Below, piece after piece: positions 1 through 7,993 of a DNA stretch of 57,738 bases (position 1 is the stretch's first letter; each line of letters opens with the position of its first letter). The position numbers were made by a program, and so were the translations under genes. Below the pieces are notes generated by a model. The model saw nothing but the letters and a program-made list of their open reading frames with translations, made no database searches and was not told where the DNA came from. The DNA is from Mycolicibacterium vulneris (GTDB taxonomy: Bacteria > Actinomycetota > Actinomycetes > Mycobacteriales > Mycobacteriaceae), in assembly GCF_002104765.1 (NCBI RefSeq), contig NZ_NCXM01000035.1:1-57738 (forward strand). Reading direction: 5' to 3'.

Positions 1-160
1 CGCCCCCCGTGGACCTGCCGCCGGCACCGCCGGCCGATGTCCCGCCTCCGGCCGACGCGATGCCGCCCGCGCCCCCCGTGGACCTGCCGCCGGCACCGCC
101 GGCCGATGTCCCGCCTCCGGCCGACGCGATGCCGCCCGCGCCCCCGGCGGACGCACCGCC
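1..160 (+). repeat. 69-bp tandem repeat in the rpfA linker
   Basis: A 69-bp unit beginning cgccccccgtggacctgccg at position 1 repeats almost exactly at 70, and a third, diverged and truncated copy starts at 139. The period is 23 codons, so gain or loss of units keeps the reading frame. It encodes the Pro/Ala-rich RpfA linker and may continue upstream of the window. Confidence 0.9.
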
Positions 161-320
161 CGTCGTGGACACGGACTTCCACGGTTTCGTACCGGCCGGC
201 ATGCCGCAGCATGTTTCCGAGGCCGGCTACACCCAGCAACTGTGGGACGCCATCCGGGCCCAGGACGTTCAGGGCAACGACGCGCTGGACGCTCTCGCTC
301 AGCCGTCGCCCAGCGCCTGA
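3..320 (+). CDS. rpfA: Resuscitation-promoting factor RpfA, C-terminal fragment
   Basis: Partial at the 5' side: the reading frame is open from the window edge and ends at a TGA at 318-320. About the first 50 visible residues are a Pro/Ala-rich linker built from 23-residue repeats. The end (AIRAQDVQGNDALDALAQ) closely resembles the C-terminus I remember for M. tuberculosis RpfA (Rv0867c). The catalytic transglycosylase-like domain would lie upstream, outside the window. RpfA is a secreted peptidoglycan-cleaving protein that helps dormant cells resume growth. The neighbouring moaE2-mog-moaC2 genes match the order around Rv0867c. Family identity rests on the tail plus synteny. Confidence 0.8.
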   Translation, partial: PPVDLPPAPPADVPPPADAMPPAPPVDLPPAPPADVPPPADAMPPAPPADAPPVVDTDFHGFVPAGMPQHVSEAGYTQQLWDAIRAQDVQGNDALDALAQPSPSA

Positions 321-337
321 CCCCGCCACACTCCCCG

Positions 338-369
338 CACGCCCCGAAAACCCTCCTGTTCGGGGCGTG
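338..369. terminator. Bidirectional intrinsic terminator between rpfA and moaE2
   Basis: A perfect 11-bp inverted repeat (CACGCCCCGAA at 338-348, TTCGGGGCGTG at 359-369) with a 10-nt loop lies 18 nt after the rpfA stop and between two convergent genes. There is no long T tract, which is common in mycobacterial terminators. Confidence 0.7.
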
Positions 370-433
370 TCGGCAGGGCGAACCGTTGTGGCCAGCTGTA
401 GGGCGGATGCAAGGCCGGCGTGTGACTACGGCG

Positions 434-859
434 TCAGGCCGAGCCCACCCACTCCTCGGTGCCGTCTGCGAAGAATTGGTGCTTCCACACCGGTAGCCGC
501 GCCTTGATGGTGTCCACCAGGTGCGCACAGGTGGCGAACGCCGCCTGCCGGTGGTCGGCGGCGACGGCCGCCACCAGCGCCGCCTCTCCGATGCGCAGCG
601 CGCCAATCCGGTGGCTGGCGGCGACGGCACGCACGCCACTGGACTGCTCGGCCACCTCGGCCACCACGTCGGCGATGACCTGCTCGGCCGACGGGTGCGC
701 CGAATACTCCAGTCGCACCACCCGCCGTCCGCCGTCGTGGTCGCGGATCATGCCGACGAACCCGACGATGGCCCCGGCCGACTGGTGGCCCACCAATTCT
801 TCGTGCTCGGCCAGCGAAATCGAGTGCTCGGTCATGGCTGCGCGCACGACGAGTGTCAT
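434..859 (-). CDS. moaE2: Molybdopterin synthase catalytic subunit MoaE2
   Basis: 141 aa, normal for MoaE. The large subunit of molybdopterin synthase moves sulfur from the MoaD thiocarboxylate onto precursor Z (cPMP) to make the dithiolene of molybdopterin. The family signature is visible in the SHRIGALRIGEAAL stretch (about residues 82-95) and the C-terminal KARLPVWKHQFF segment, whose lysines (K119, K126) correspond to the catalytic pair. The ATG overlaps the TGA of mog (ATGA at 856-859), so translation is probably coupled. It is the last gene of the moaC2-mog-moaE2 cluster. No moaD is next to it, so the partner must be encoded elsewhere. Confidence 0.92.
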   Translation of the reverse strand: MTLVVRAAMTEHSISLAEHEELVGHQSAGAIVGFVGMIRDHDGGRRVVRLEYSAHPSAEQVIADVVAEVAEQSSGVRAVAASHRIGALRIGEAALVAAVAADHRQAAFATCAHLVDTIKARLPVWKHQFFADGTEEWVGSA

Positions 860-1338
860 CGCTCGTGATCTTTACCGGCGAGCTGGTCGAGCGCGTGGTC
901 GAGCACACCGGCGAGCACGCCGAGCCCATCGCGCACCCCTCCGGGCGAACCCGGCAGGTTGACGATCAGGGTCTGGCCGGCCACACCGCACACCCCGCGC
1001 GACAGCACCGATGTCGGCACCTTGGGCAGGCCCGACTGGCGGATAGCTTCCGCCAGCCCCGGAACCATGTAGTCGACGACGGCCACGGTCTGGTCCGGTG
1101 TGCTGTCGCTGGGCGAGATGCCGGTGCCACCGGAGGTGATGATGACGTCGACCTCGGCGTCGATCGCGGTGCGCAGCGCGTCGCCGACCGGCCGCCCGTC
1201 GGCGACCACCTCCGGCTGCACGTCCGAAAAGCCCCGCTCCATCAGCCATTCGGCGATGATCGGGCCGCAGCGGTCGTCGTACACGCCCGACGACGCGCGG
1301 GTCGAGGCGATGATGACGCGGGCTGAACGGGAACTCAT
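856..1338 (-). CDS. mog: Molybdopterin adenylyltransferase Mog/MoaB-type
   Basis: 160 aa. MogA/MoaB-family enzymes adenylylate molybdopterin before molybdate insertion. The molybdopterin-binding signature TSGGTGISPSDSTPD lies at residues 68-82 and a second conserved loop NLPGSPGG at 127-134. I chose the ATG at 1338 because it overlaps the moaC2 stop as ATGA. An ATG four codons upstream (1350) is possible but would run further into moaC2. The downstream end overlaps moaE2 in the same way, so three cofactor genes form one tightly coupled unit, equivalent in order to Rv0864-Rv0866. Confidence 0.9.
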   Translation of the reverse strand: MSSRSARVIIASTRASSGVYDDRCGPIIAEWLMERGFSDVQPEVVADGRPVGDALRTAIDAEVDVIITSGGTGISPSDSTPDQTVAVVDYMVPGLAEAIRQSGLPKVPTSVLSRGVCGVAGQTLIVNLPGSPGGVRDGLGVLAGVLDHALDQLAGKDHER

Positions 1339-1865
1339 GGGCGCGCCCACCTTCCGGTTTTGCCGCCTTCCTTGCGCAGCACTCGAATGTCGTCGATTAG
1401 TGCGGCCGGGTCTACCGCCTTGATCATGTCGTAGAGCGTCAGGCCCGCGACGCTGACGGCGGTCAGCGCTTCCATCTCCACCCCCGTGCGGTCGGTGCTT
1501 CGCACCGTTGCGATGATCTCGATCTCAGACTCGCCCACGGTGAAGTCGATGTCGACCCCAGTGAGCGCAAGTTGATGACAAAGCGGGATGAGGTCGCTGG
1601 TGCGCTTCGCGGCCTGGATGCCGGCTATCCGCGCGGTGGCCAGCGCATCGCCCTTGGGCAGGCCGCCGGTCGAGATTAGCCCCACCACTTGCGCCGACGT
1701 GCGCAGCACGCCGGCGGCGACCGCGGTCCGCTTGGTGGCCGCCTTCTCGCTGACGTCGACCATGCGCGCCGCCCCGTGATCGTCCAGGTGTGACAGGGTG
1801 CCCGAGCCGGAGTCTGCCGACTCCCAGCTCGCCGAGGCTTCGGAGGCCTCAGAGGCCCTAGCCAT
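1335..1865 (-). CDS. moaC2: Cyclic pyranopterin monophosphate synthase MoaC2
   Basis: 176 aa. MoaC, with the radical-SAM enzyme MoaA, converts GTP to cPMP, the first molybdopterin intermediate. The core shows LIPLCHQLALTG (residues 92-103) and DRTGVEMEALTAVSVAGLTL (125-144) followed by DMIKAVD, all typical of the family. The first 30 residues are Ala/Ser/Glu-rich; from memory M. tuberculosis MoaC2 also begins MARAS, which supports this start. It lies 8 nt after the small upstream gene and overlaps mog by ATGA. No moaA is present in the window. Confidence 0.93.
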   Translation of the reverse strand: MARASEASEASASWESADSGSGTLSHLDDHGAARMVDVSEKAATKRTAVAAGVLRTSAQVVGLISTGGLPKGDALATARIAGIQAAKRTSDLIPLCHQLALTGVDIDFTVGESEIEIIATVRSTDRTGVEMEALTAVSVAGLTLYDMIKAVDPAALIDDIRVLRKEGGKTGRWARP

Positions 1866-1873
1866 CTGGCGGC

Positions 1874-2083
1874 CTACCGATTGACGACGGTGACCGGGTG
1901 CAGGTAGGGCAGATCGGTGGAGGGCAGCGGGAACACCAGCTCGCCGAAGGGTGACAGCGCACCCGTGCGATCGGTCACAAGCTCACTGACCGCATGGTCG
2001 TCGGGGTCCGTCGTCGGCCAGCCGTTGTCGACATACTTGGTCTTGCGGGCTTTGCCCTCAGCAGTGTCAGCCACGAGGTCCAT
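1874..2083 (-). CDS. Small conserved mycobacterial protein (Rv0863-like)
   Basis: 69 aa, no domain I can name. It sits 8 nt upstream of moaC2 on the same strand, exactly where M. tuberculosis has Rv0863, and codon use fits its neighbours. It is polar with a Pro-rich hydrophobic stretch (LVFPLPSTDLPYLHP) near the end. No clear ribosome-binding site precedes the ATG, so it may be leaderless or start elsewhere. A role linked to the molybdopterin genes is only suggested by position. Confidence 0.6.
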   Translation of the reverse strand: MDLVADTAEGKARKTKYVDNGWPTTDPDDHAVSELVTDRTGALSPFGELVFPLPSTDLPYLHPVTVVNR

Positions 2084-2225
2084 TCTTACAGGTGGCCCCG
2101 CAGCGTGTGGCGCAAGACCGGGGTTGGCAGGCGCACAACGCTCGCCGCCGAGGGCACCGCCCTGGTGAGGCGATCACTGATCGAGCTCTGCTCGGTACCC
2201 GCGGCCTGCTTTACGCTGGTCAGCA

Positions 2226-4484
2226 ATGACCGACAACACCCCGGATATCCCGCTGGGGTCTTGGCTGGCCGAGTTATCCGATGAGCGGCTGATCCGACTA
2301 TTGGAATTGCGGCCGGACCTCGCCCAGCCGCCCCCCGGCAGCATCGCCGCACTGGCCGCGCGCGCCCAGGCCCGCCAGTCGATCAAGGCCGGCACCGACG
2401 ACCTCGACTTCCTGCGCCTGGCCGTTCTCGACGCGTTGCTGGTGCTGCAGGCCGACGCGGAGCCGGTGCCGACCGCGAAGCTGCTGGCCCTGATCGATGA
2501 CCGCGCCCCCGAATCCGACGTCCTCGACGCGGTCGACGACCTCCGGCTACGCGCCCTGGTCTGGGGCGAGGCCGCGCTGCGGGTGGCCGCCGACGCCGCG
2601 ACGGGAATGCCGTGGCATCCGGGGCAGGTCATCCTCGAGGACACCTCGCGCGGCGCCGAGGAGATCGCCGGCCTGATCGACGACCTCAACCAGGCGCAGC
2701 TCGACGTGTTGGAGAAGCTTCTCGAGGGCTCCCCGATGGGCCGCACCCGCGACGCCGCGCCCGGCGCACCCGCCGACCGGCCGGTGCCCCAGCTTTTGGC
2801 CATGGGGCTGCTGCGGCGCATCGACGCCGAGACGGTGATCCTGCCCCGCCACGTCGGGCAGGTGCTGCGCGGCGAGCAGCCCGGCCCCATGCAGCTGACC
2901 GCGCCCGACCCGGTGGTGTCGACGACCACGGCCGACGACGCCGACGCGGCGGCCGCCGGGGCCGTCATCGACTTGCTGCACGAAGTCGACGTCCTGCTTG
3001 AAACGCTGTCCACCGCACCGGTTTCCGAGCTGCGCAGCGGTGGGCTGGGTATTCGTGACGTCAAGCGGCTGAGCAAGGTGACGGGCATCGAGGAGCCGCG
3101 GCTGGGGTTGATCCTCGAAGTCGCGGCCGCGGCCGGATTGATCGCCAGCGGCATGCCCGACCCCGAGCCGGTGACCGGCGAGGCGCCGTACTGGGCGCCG
3201 ACCGTCGCCACCGACCGGTACACCGCCATGTCGGCGGCCGAACGCTGGCAACTGTTGGCGAGCAGTTGGCTCGACCTTCCCGGTCGCCCGGCGCTGATCG
3301 GCAGCCGCGGGCCCGACGCCAAGCCCTACGGCGCCCTCACCGACGGGCTGTACTCCACGGCCGCACCGCTGGATCGCCGGCTGTTGCTCGGCATGCTGTC
3401 CGAGCTGTCCCCCGGCGCCGGCGTCAACGCGGCGGCAGCCTCCGCGGCGCTGATCTGGCGGCGTCCGCGCTGGGCGAAGCGGTTGCAGCCCGGACCGGTC
3501 GGCGACCTGCTCGCCGAGAGCAATGCCCTGGGCCTGGTGGGCCGCGGGGCGATCAGCACGCCCGGGCGGGCGCTGCTGGACGACGACGGGGATCCGCAGG
3601 TCGCGATCGAGGCGATGAACCGGGCCCTGCCCAAGCCGGTCGACCACTTCCTGGTGCAGGCGGATCTGACCGTGGTCGTGCCCGGGCCGTTGGAGCGCGG
3701 CCTGGCCGAGCAACTCGCCGTCGTCGCCACCGTCGAATCGGCCGGCACCGCGATGGTGTACCGCGTCAGCGAGCAGTCGATCCGGCACGCACTCGACGTC
3801 GGCAAGACCCGCGACTGGATGCATTCCCTGTTCGCCAACCATTCCAAAACGCCGGTGCCCCAAGGGCTTACGTATCTCATCGACGATGTGGCGCGCCGGC
3901 ATGGGCAGCTGCGGATCGGCATGGCCGCGTCGTTCGTGCGTTGCGAGGACCCCGCGCTGCTGGCGCAGGCCGTGGCCGCGCCGGCGACCGAAGAGGTGCA
4001 GTTGCGGGCGCTGGCGCCGACGGTCGCGGTGTCGCCGGCGCCCATCGGCGAGGTGCTCGTCGCGTTGCGCGCCGCGGGCTTTGCTCCGGCGGCCGAGGAT
4101 TCCTCCGGCGCCATCGTCGACGTGCGTCCGCGCGGCGCCCGGGTGGCCACCCCCCAGCAGCGCCGACCGTATCGCCCGGTCCGGCGCCCCAACAGCGAAA
4201 GCCTCAACGCGGTGGTGGCGGTGCTGCGCAAGGTGACCGCCGCACCGTTCGGCAACATCCGCGTCGATCCCGCCGTCACCATGACCCAGCTGCAGCGCGC
4301 GGCCAAGGAACAAGACACCCTGATGATCGGTTATCTGGATGCGGCGGGCGTGGCCACCCAGCGGGTCGTGTCGCCCATCACGATCAAGGGCGGTCAGCTG
4401 GTCGCCTTTGATTCCGCGTCCGGGCGGCTGCGTGACTTCGCCATCCACCGCATCACGTCGGTCGTGTCGGCCACCGCCGGATAA
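2226..4484 (+). CDS. Helicase-associated XPB N-terminal-like protein (Rv0862c-like)
   Basis: 752 aa, divergent from the moa cluster and 48 bp before the XPB helicase gene, as Rv0862c precedes Rv0861c in M. tuberculosis. I see no Walker A or DExH motif. The C-terminal part (about 650-740, with GYLDAAGVATQRVVSPITI) resembles the WYL-like helicase-associated region annotated as XPB/Ssl2 N-terminal domain. It is probably an accessory DNA-repair factor working with XPB, an inference from family annotation and gene pairing. The ATG at 2226 has no strong ribosome-binding site. Confidence 0.78.
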   Translation: MTDNTPDIPLGSWLAELSDERLIRLLELRPDLAQPPPGSIAALAARAQARQSIKAGTDDLDFLRLAVLDALLVLQADAEPVPTAKLLALIDDRAPESDVLDAVDDLRLRALVWGEAALRVAADAATGMPWHPGQVILEDTSRGAEEIAGLIDDLNQAQLDVLEKLLEGSPMGRTRDAAPGAPADRPVPQLLAMGLLRRIDAETVILPRHVGQVLRGEQPGPMQLTAPDPVVSTTTADDADAAAAGAVIDLLHEVDVLLETLSTAPVSELRSGGLGIRDVKRLSKVTGIEEPRLGLILEVAAAAGLIASGMPDPEPVTGEAPYWAPTVATDRYTAMSAAERWQLLASSWLDLPGRPALIGSRGPDAKPYGALTDGLYSTAAPLDRRLLLGMLSELSPGAGVNAAAASAALIWRRPRWAKRLQPGPVGDLLAESNALGLVGRGAISTPGRALLDDDGDPQVAIEAMNRALPKPVDHFLVQADLTVVVPGPLERGLAEQLAVVATVESAGTAMVYRVSEQSIRHALDVGKTRDWMHSLFANHSKTPVPQGLTYLIDDVARRHGQLRIGMAASFVRCEDPALLAQAVAAPATEEVQLRALAPTVAVSPAPIGEVLVALRAAGFAPAAEDSSGAIVDVRPRGARVATPQQRRPYRPVRRPNSESLNAVVAVLRKVTAAPFGNIRVDPAVTMTQLQRAAKEQDTLMIGYLDAAGVATQRVVSPITIKGGQLVAFDSASGRLRDFAIHRITSVVSATAG

Positions 4485-4532
4485 TGGTTGGCATGCCCTT
4501 GAAGGCACAGATGAGGAGGAGTGCCGCTGACT

Positions 4533-6182
4533 ATGTCTGACGGACCGTTGATCGTGCAGTCGGATAAGACGGTGCTGCTCGAGGTGGACCACGAGCAGGC
4601 CGGCGCGGCGCGCGCCGCCATCGCGCCGTTCGCCGAGCTGGAGCGCGCGCCCGAGCACGTGCACACGTACCGCATCACGCCGCTGGCGCTGTGGAACGCC
4701 CGCGCCGCCGGTCATGACGCCGAGCAGGTGGTCGACGCGCTGGTGAGCTTCTCGCGCTACGCGGTGCCCCAGCCGCTGCTGGTTGACATCGTCGACACCA
4801 TGGCCCGCTACGGGCGCCTGCAACTGATGAAGAACCCCGCGCACGGCCTGACGCTGGTGAGCCTGGATCGCGCGGTGCTCGAAGAGGTGCTGCGCAACAA
4901 GAAGATCGCCCCGATGCTCGGCGCCCGCATCGACGACGACACCGTCATCGTCCATCCCAGCGAACGTGGCCGCGTTAAGCAGATGCTGCTCAAAATCGGT
5001 TGGCCCGCAGAGGATCTCGCGGGCTACGTCGACGGCGAAGCCCATCCTATCAGCCTGGCCCAGGACGGTTGGCACCTGCGCGACTATCAGCAGATGGCCA
5101 CCGATTCGTTCTGGTCCGGCGGCTCCGGGGTGGTGGTGCTTCCGTGCGGCGCCGGTAAGACGCTGGTGGGCGCGGCCGCCATGGCGAAAGCCGGTGCGAC
5201 GACGCTGATTCTGGTCACCAATATCGTCGCGGCGCGGCAATGGAAGCGCGAGCTGATCGCGCGCACGTCGCTCACCGAGGACGAGATCGGCGAATACTCC
5301 GGCGAACGTAAGGAGATCCGGCCGGTCACCATTTCGACGTATCAGATGATCACCCGGCGCACCAAGGGCGAATATCGGCACCTGGAGCTGTTCGACAGCC
5401 GGGACTGGGGGCTGATCATCTACGACGAGGTCCATCTGTTGCCGGCACCTGTCTTTCGGATGACCGCCGATCTGCAGTCCAAGCGGCGACTGGGCCTGAC
5501 CGCCACGCTGGTCCGCGAGGACGGCCGCGAGGGCGACGTGTTCTCGCTGATCGGCCCGAAACGCTATGACGCGCCCTGGAAGGACATCGAGGCGCAGGGG
5601 TGGATCGCGCCGGCCGAATGCGTCGAGGTGCGGGTCACCATGACGGACAACGAGCGGATGCTGTATGCCACCTCCGAGCCCGAAGAGCGGTACAAGCTGT
5701 GCTCGACAGTGCACACCAAAATCGCTGTGGTCAAATCGATCCTGGCGAAGCATCCGGGTGAGCAGACGCTGGTGATCGGCGCATACCTCGATCAGCTCGA
5801 CGAACTCGGTGCCGAGCTGAACGCCCCAGTGATCCAGGGGTCGACCCGGACCAAGGAACGCGAAGAGCTGTTCGACGCGTTCCGGCGCGGCGAGTTGTCC
5901 ACCCTGGTGGTGTCCAAGGTGGCGAACTTCTCCATCGATCTGCCGGAAGCCTCTGTGGCAGTGCAGGTTTCGGGAACCTTCGGCTCACGCCAGGAGGAGG
6001 CGCAACGCCTGGGCCGGCTGTTGCGGCCCAAGTCCGACGGTGGGGGTGCCATCTTCTATTCCGTGGTGGCGCGCGACAGCCTGGACGCCGAGTACGCCGC
6101 GCACCGGCAGCGCTTTTTGGCCGAGCAGGGCTACGGCTACATCATCCGCGACGCGGACGACCTGCTGGGGCCGGCGATTTAG
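4533..6182 (+). CDS. xpb: DNA repair helicase XPB
   Basis: 549 aa superfamily 2 3'-5' DNA helicase. Walker A (PCGAGKT, residues 204-210), DEVH box (298-301), TAT (323-325), the XPB-typical RED triplet (328-330) and motif VI QRLGRLLRP (491-499) are all present, after an XPB damage-recognition-like N-terminal domain. It unwinds or translocates on DNA in repair. Near-identical to what I remember of M. tuberculosis Rv0861c (ercc3). I chose the ATG at 4533 because the ribosome-binding site (aggagga, 4514-4520) is 12 nt upstream; a GTG at 4521 abuts that site. Probably co-transcribed with the preceding gene. Confidence 0.95.
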   Translation: MSDGPLIVQSDKTVLLEVDHEQAGAARAAIAPFAELERAPEHVHTYRITPLALWNARAAGHDAEQVVDALVSFSRYAVPQPLLVDIVDTMARYGRLQLMKNPAHGLTLVSLDRAVLEEVLRNKKIAPMLGARIDDDTVIVHPSERGRVKQMLLKIGWPAEDLAGYVDGEAHPISLAQDGWHLRDYQQMATDSFWSGGSGVVVLPCGAGKTLVGAAAMAKAGATTLILVTNIVAARQWKRELIARTSLTEDEIGEYSGERKEIRPVTISTYQMITRRTKGEYRHLELFDSRDWGLIIYDEVHLLPAPVFRMTADLQSKRRLGLTATLVREDGREGDVFSLIGPKRYDAPWKDIEAQGWIAPAECVEVRVTMTDNERMLYATSEPEERYKLCSTVHTKIAVVKSILAKHPGEQTLVIGAYLDQLDELGAELNAPVIQGSTRTKEREELFDAFRRGELSTLVVSKVANFSIDLPEASVAVQVSGTFGSRQEEAQRLGRLLRPKSDGGGAIFYSVVARDSLDAEYAAHRQRFLAEQGYGYIIRDADDLLGPAI

Positions 6183-6199
6183 CTTGGGGCTCAGGCGGT

Positions 6200-7345
6200 T
6201 CAGCGCGACAGGATGGTTGCCGATGCGGTGCCGGGTGCGCCGTACACCTGCGCTAGCCCGACGCGCGGGTTGCCGGGCACCTGACGCTCCCCCGCCTCGC
6301 CGCGCAACTGCCGCACCAATTCGTGCATCTGCCGCAGCCCCGACGCGCCAATCGGCTCGCCGTTCGCGATCAGCCCGCCGTCGGTGTTGACCGGCATCGA
6401 GCCGTGGATCTCGGTGGCGCCGTCGGCCAGCAGCTTCTCCTGTTCGCCGTCCGCGCACAGGCCGGTCTCGGCCATGTGGATCACCTCGGCGCCGGCGTCG
6501 GTGTCCTGCAGCTGCGCGACGTCTACGTCCTCCGGGCCGATGCCGGCCGCCTCGTAGGCGGCCTTGGCGGCATACACCGTCGGTGACGCGTCCTCATCCA
6601 GCGGCGCCGACGTGGCGTGCACCTCGTAGGCACCGAAGCGCCGGGTCCGAATCTCGCAGGCGCGCACGTAAACCGGCTTGTCGGTGAACTTCTCGGCCAA
6701 ATCCGCGCGACACATGATGACCGCGGCGGCCCCCTCATCGGGCGCGCAGAACATGTACTGCGTCAACGGGTAGTTCAGCGCGGGCGAGTTGAGGATCTCC
6801 TCGACGGAGATCTCCTTGCGCCGGAAGGCATTCGGGTTCAGGGCGCCGTTGCGGAAGTTCTTATTGGCCACCCGCGCCAGTGTTTCCTGCGAGATGTTGT
6901 GGTCGTGGATGTACTTGTTGGCCTTCATCCCGAAGAATTTGGTGGTGACGAACTGGCCGTTGTTGGCGTACCACTGGGGCAGCGCCAGCTTGGCGGGGTC
7001 GTCGGTGAAGGCGCCGCGCGGGTGCTTGTCGAGCCCGATCGCGATCCCGATGTCGTACTTGCCCAACCGGATGGTGTCGGCGGTCTGTTGAATCGCGCTG
7101 GCCGACGTGGCGCAGGCGTTGAACACGTTGGTGAACGTGATGCCGGTCAGCCCGACCAGCCGCGTCACCGCGTCGGGATTGGAGACCTCGTAGCTGCCAC
7201 CGAAACCGAACTGGATGTCCTTCCACTCCACGCCGGCGTCTTTGAGCGCGAGCTGGACGGCCTCGGCGCCCATCTGCATCGCGGTCTTCTCGAACCGGCC
7301 GAACGGGTGCAGGCCCACGCCGATGATGGCGACGTCGTTGGTCAT
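6200..7345 (-). CDS. Thiolase-like lipid-transfer protein (SCP2-thiolase family)
   Basis: 381 aa, thiolase fold, likely acting on an acyl-CoA or sterol-side-chain type substrate. The N-terminal nucleophile region is NVFNACATSASA with C78 in the nucleophile place. The C-terminal motif reads GGLIANGEPIGASG, so the usual His of GHP is Glu, as in some actinobacterial lipid-transfer thiolases. The DUF35 gene just upstream on the same strand is the usual partner in such pairs (compare Ltp2 with a DUF35 protein in cholesterol breakdown). An AGGAGG site precedes the ATG. A 46-bp repeat sits between the two genes. It could be a retro-aldolase rather than a thiolase. Confidence 0.82.
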   Translation of the reverse strand: MTNDVAIIGVGLHPFGRFEKTAMQMGAEAVQLALKDAGVEWKDIQFGFGGSYEVSNPDAVTRLVGLTGITFTNVFNACATSASAIQQTADTIRLGKYDIGIAIGLDKHPRGAFTDDPAKLALPQWYANNGQFVTTKFFGMKANKYIHDHNISQETLARVANKNFRNGALNPNAFRRKEISVEEILNSPALNYPLTQYMFCAPDEGAAAVIMCRADLAEKFTDKPVYVRACEIRTRRFGAYEVHATSAPLDEDASPTVYAAKAAYEAAGIGPEDVDVAQLQDTDAGAEVIHMAETGLCADGEQEKLLADGATEIHGSMPVNTDGGLIANGEPIGASGLRQMHELVRQLRGEAGERQVPGNPRVGLAQVYGAPGTASATILSR

Positions 7346-7366
7346 CTCAAATCCTCCTGGCTAAAT

Positions 7367-7412
7367 GGTGGCGACCCGCTTCGCCCGGCTCCGCCGCCCT
7401 CGCGATCGCCAC
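7367..7412. repeat. 46-bp MIRU-like hairpin repeat, copy 1
   Basis: Starts GGTGGCGACCCGCTTCGCCC and ends GATCGCCAC; the ends are complementary (GTGGCGA with TCGCCAC) and form an imperfect hairpin. It lies between the DUF35 gene and the thiolase gene of one operon. Two more copies are at 20782-20827 and 57669-57714. All three have the same orientation relative to the gene being transcribed. Confidence 0.88.
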
Positions 7413-7428
7413 GGGTCCGTCAGACCGG

Positions 7429-7842
7429 CTAGATCGGCCGGAAGGCGAAGGTGATGATTTCGGCGCCCTCGTCGTCGGTCGCGAAAGGCACCATGGTGAG
7501 TTCGACTTCCTGGCCGAACTGCAGCTTGGCCGGATCGTTCTCGGTCAACCGGCCTTCGACGCGGATGACGTCACCGAGCTGGACCAACCCCACGCCGAAC
7601 GGCACGAAGTCCTTTCCGGTCGGGCCGGCATAGGGAGCTCCGGGCGGGAAGCCCTGGGTGGTCCACGCCACCAGCGTCCCGCGCCGGGGCAACAGCACGT
7701 CGGACATCTCGGCGGCGCTGCATCGCGGGCACCACTGCTGCACCGGGAAGGTGGTAGCGCCACAGCTGCCGCATCGGCTGCCGATGAGCTGTGGGCTCTC
7801 ATCGGGCCAGGTAGAGATCTCGGGGGCCAGGGCCTTCTGCAT
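7429..7842 (-). CDS. Zn-ribbon OB-fold (DUF35) partner of the thiolase
   Basis: 137 aa. The N-terminal zinc ribbon has CGSCG and CPRC, cysteines at residues 24, 27, 38 and 41, followed by an OB-fold region (about 50-130). DUF35 proteins bind thiolase-like enzymes and are needed for their activity or acyl-CoA binding. The start is set at the ATG at 7842, preceded by an AGGAGG site; an open frame continues upstream but enters the promoter region of the divergent gene and looks non-coding. The pair DUF35 then thiolase is probably one transcript. Confidence 0.88.
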   Translation of the reverse strand: MQKALAPEISTWPDESPQLIGSRCGSCGATTFPVQQWCPRCSAAEMSDVLLPRRGTLVAWTTQGFPPGAPYAGPTGKDFVPFGVGLVQLGDVIRVEGRLTENDPAKLQFGQEVELTMVPFATDDEGAEIITFAFRPI

Positions 7843-7993
7843 CGAGGGATCCTCCTGGATCGTCCACAATCCGCCAACAGAATATTGCTCACTGAACCGT
7901 ATAACAGCTTTCCGAAAAGTGGAAACCGCATTCTCATCTGCGGGAGGAAGGCCAGGCCATCGGCCGCCCGGGGCGCGGGGATAAGTTGGGCCC

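Noticed and set aside
1..160. CRISPR array
   Set aside because: Repeats are contiguous 69-bp coding units without spacers; no cas genes or other spaced repeats were seen in the window.
2547..5753. A 1068-aa open frame on the minus strand across the Rv0862c-like and XPB genes
   Set aside because: It is antisense to two clearly conserved genes, is rich in Arg/Gly/His/Gln as expected from GC-rich shadow frames, and has no recognisable domain.
7909..7925. TTTCC-7-GGAAA inverted repeat upstream of the ABM gene
   Set aside because: Only 5-bp arms, expected by chance in a region of this length; no second copy to support it.
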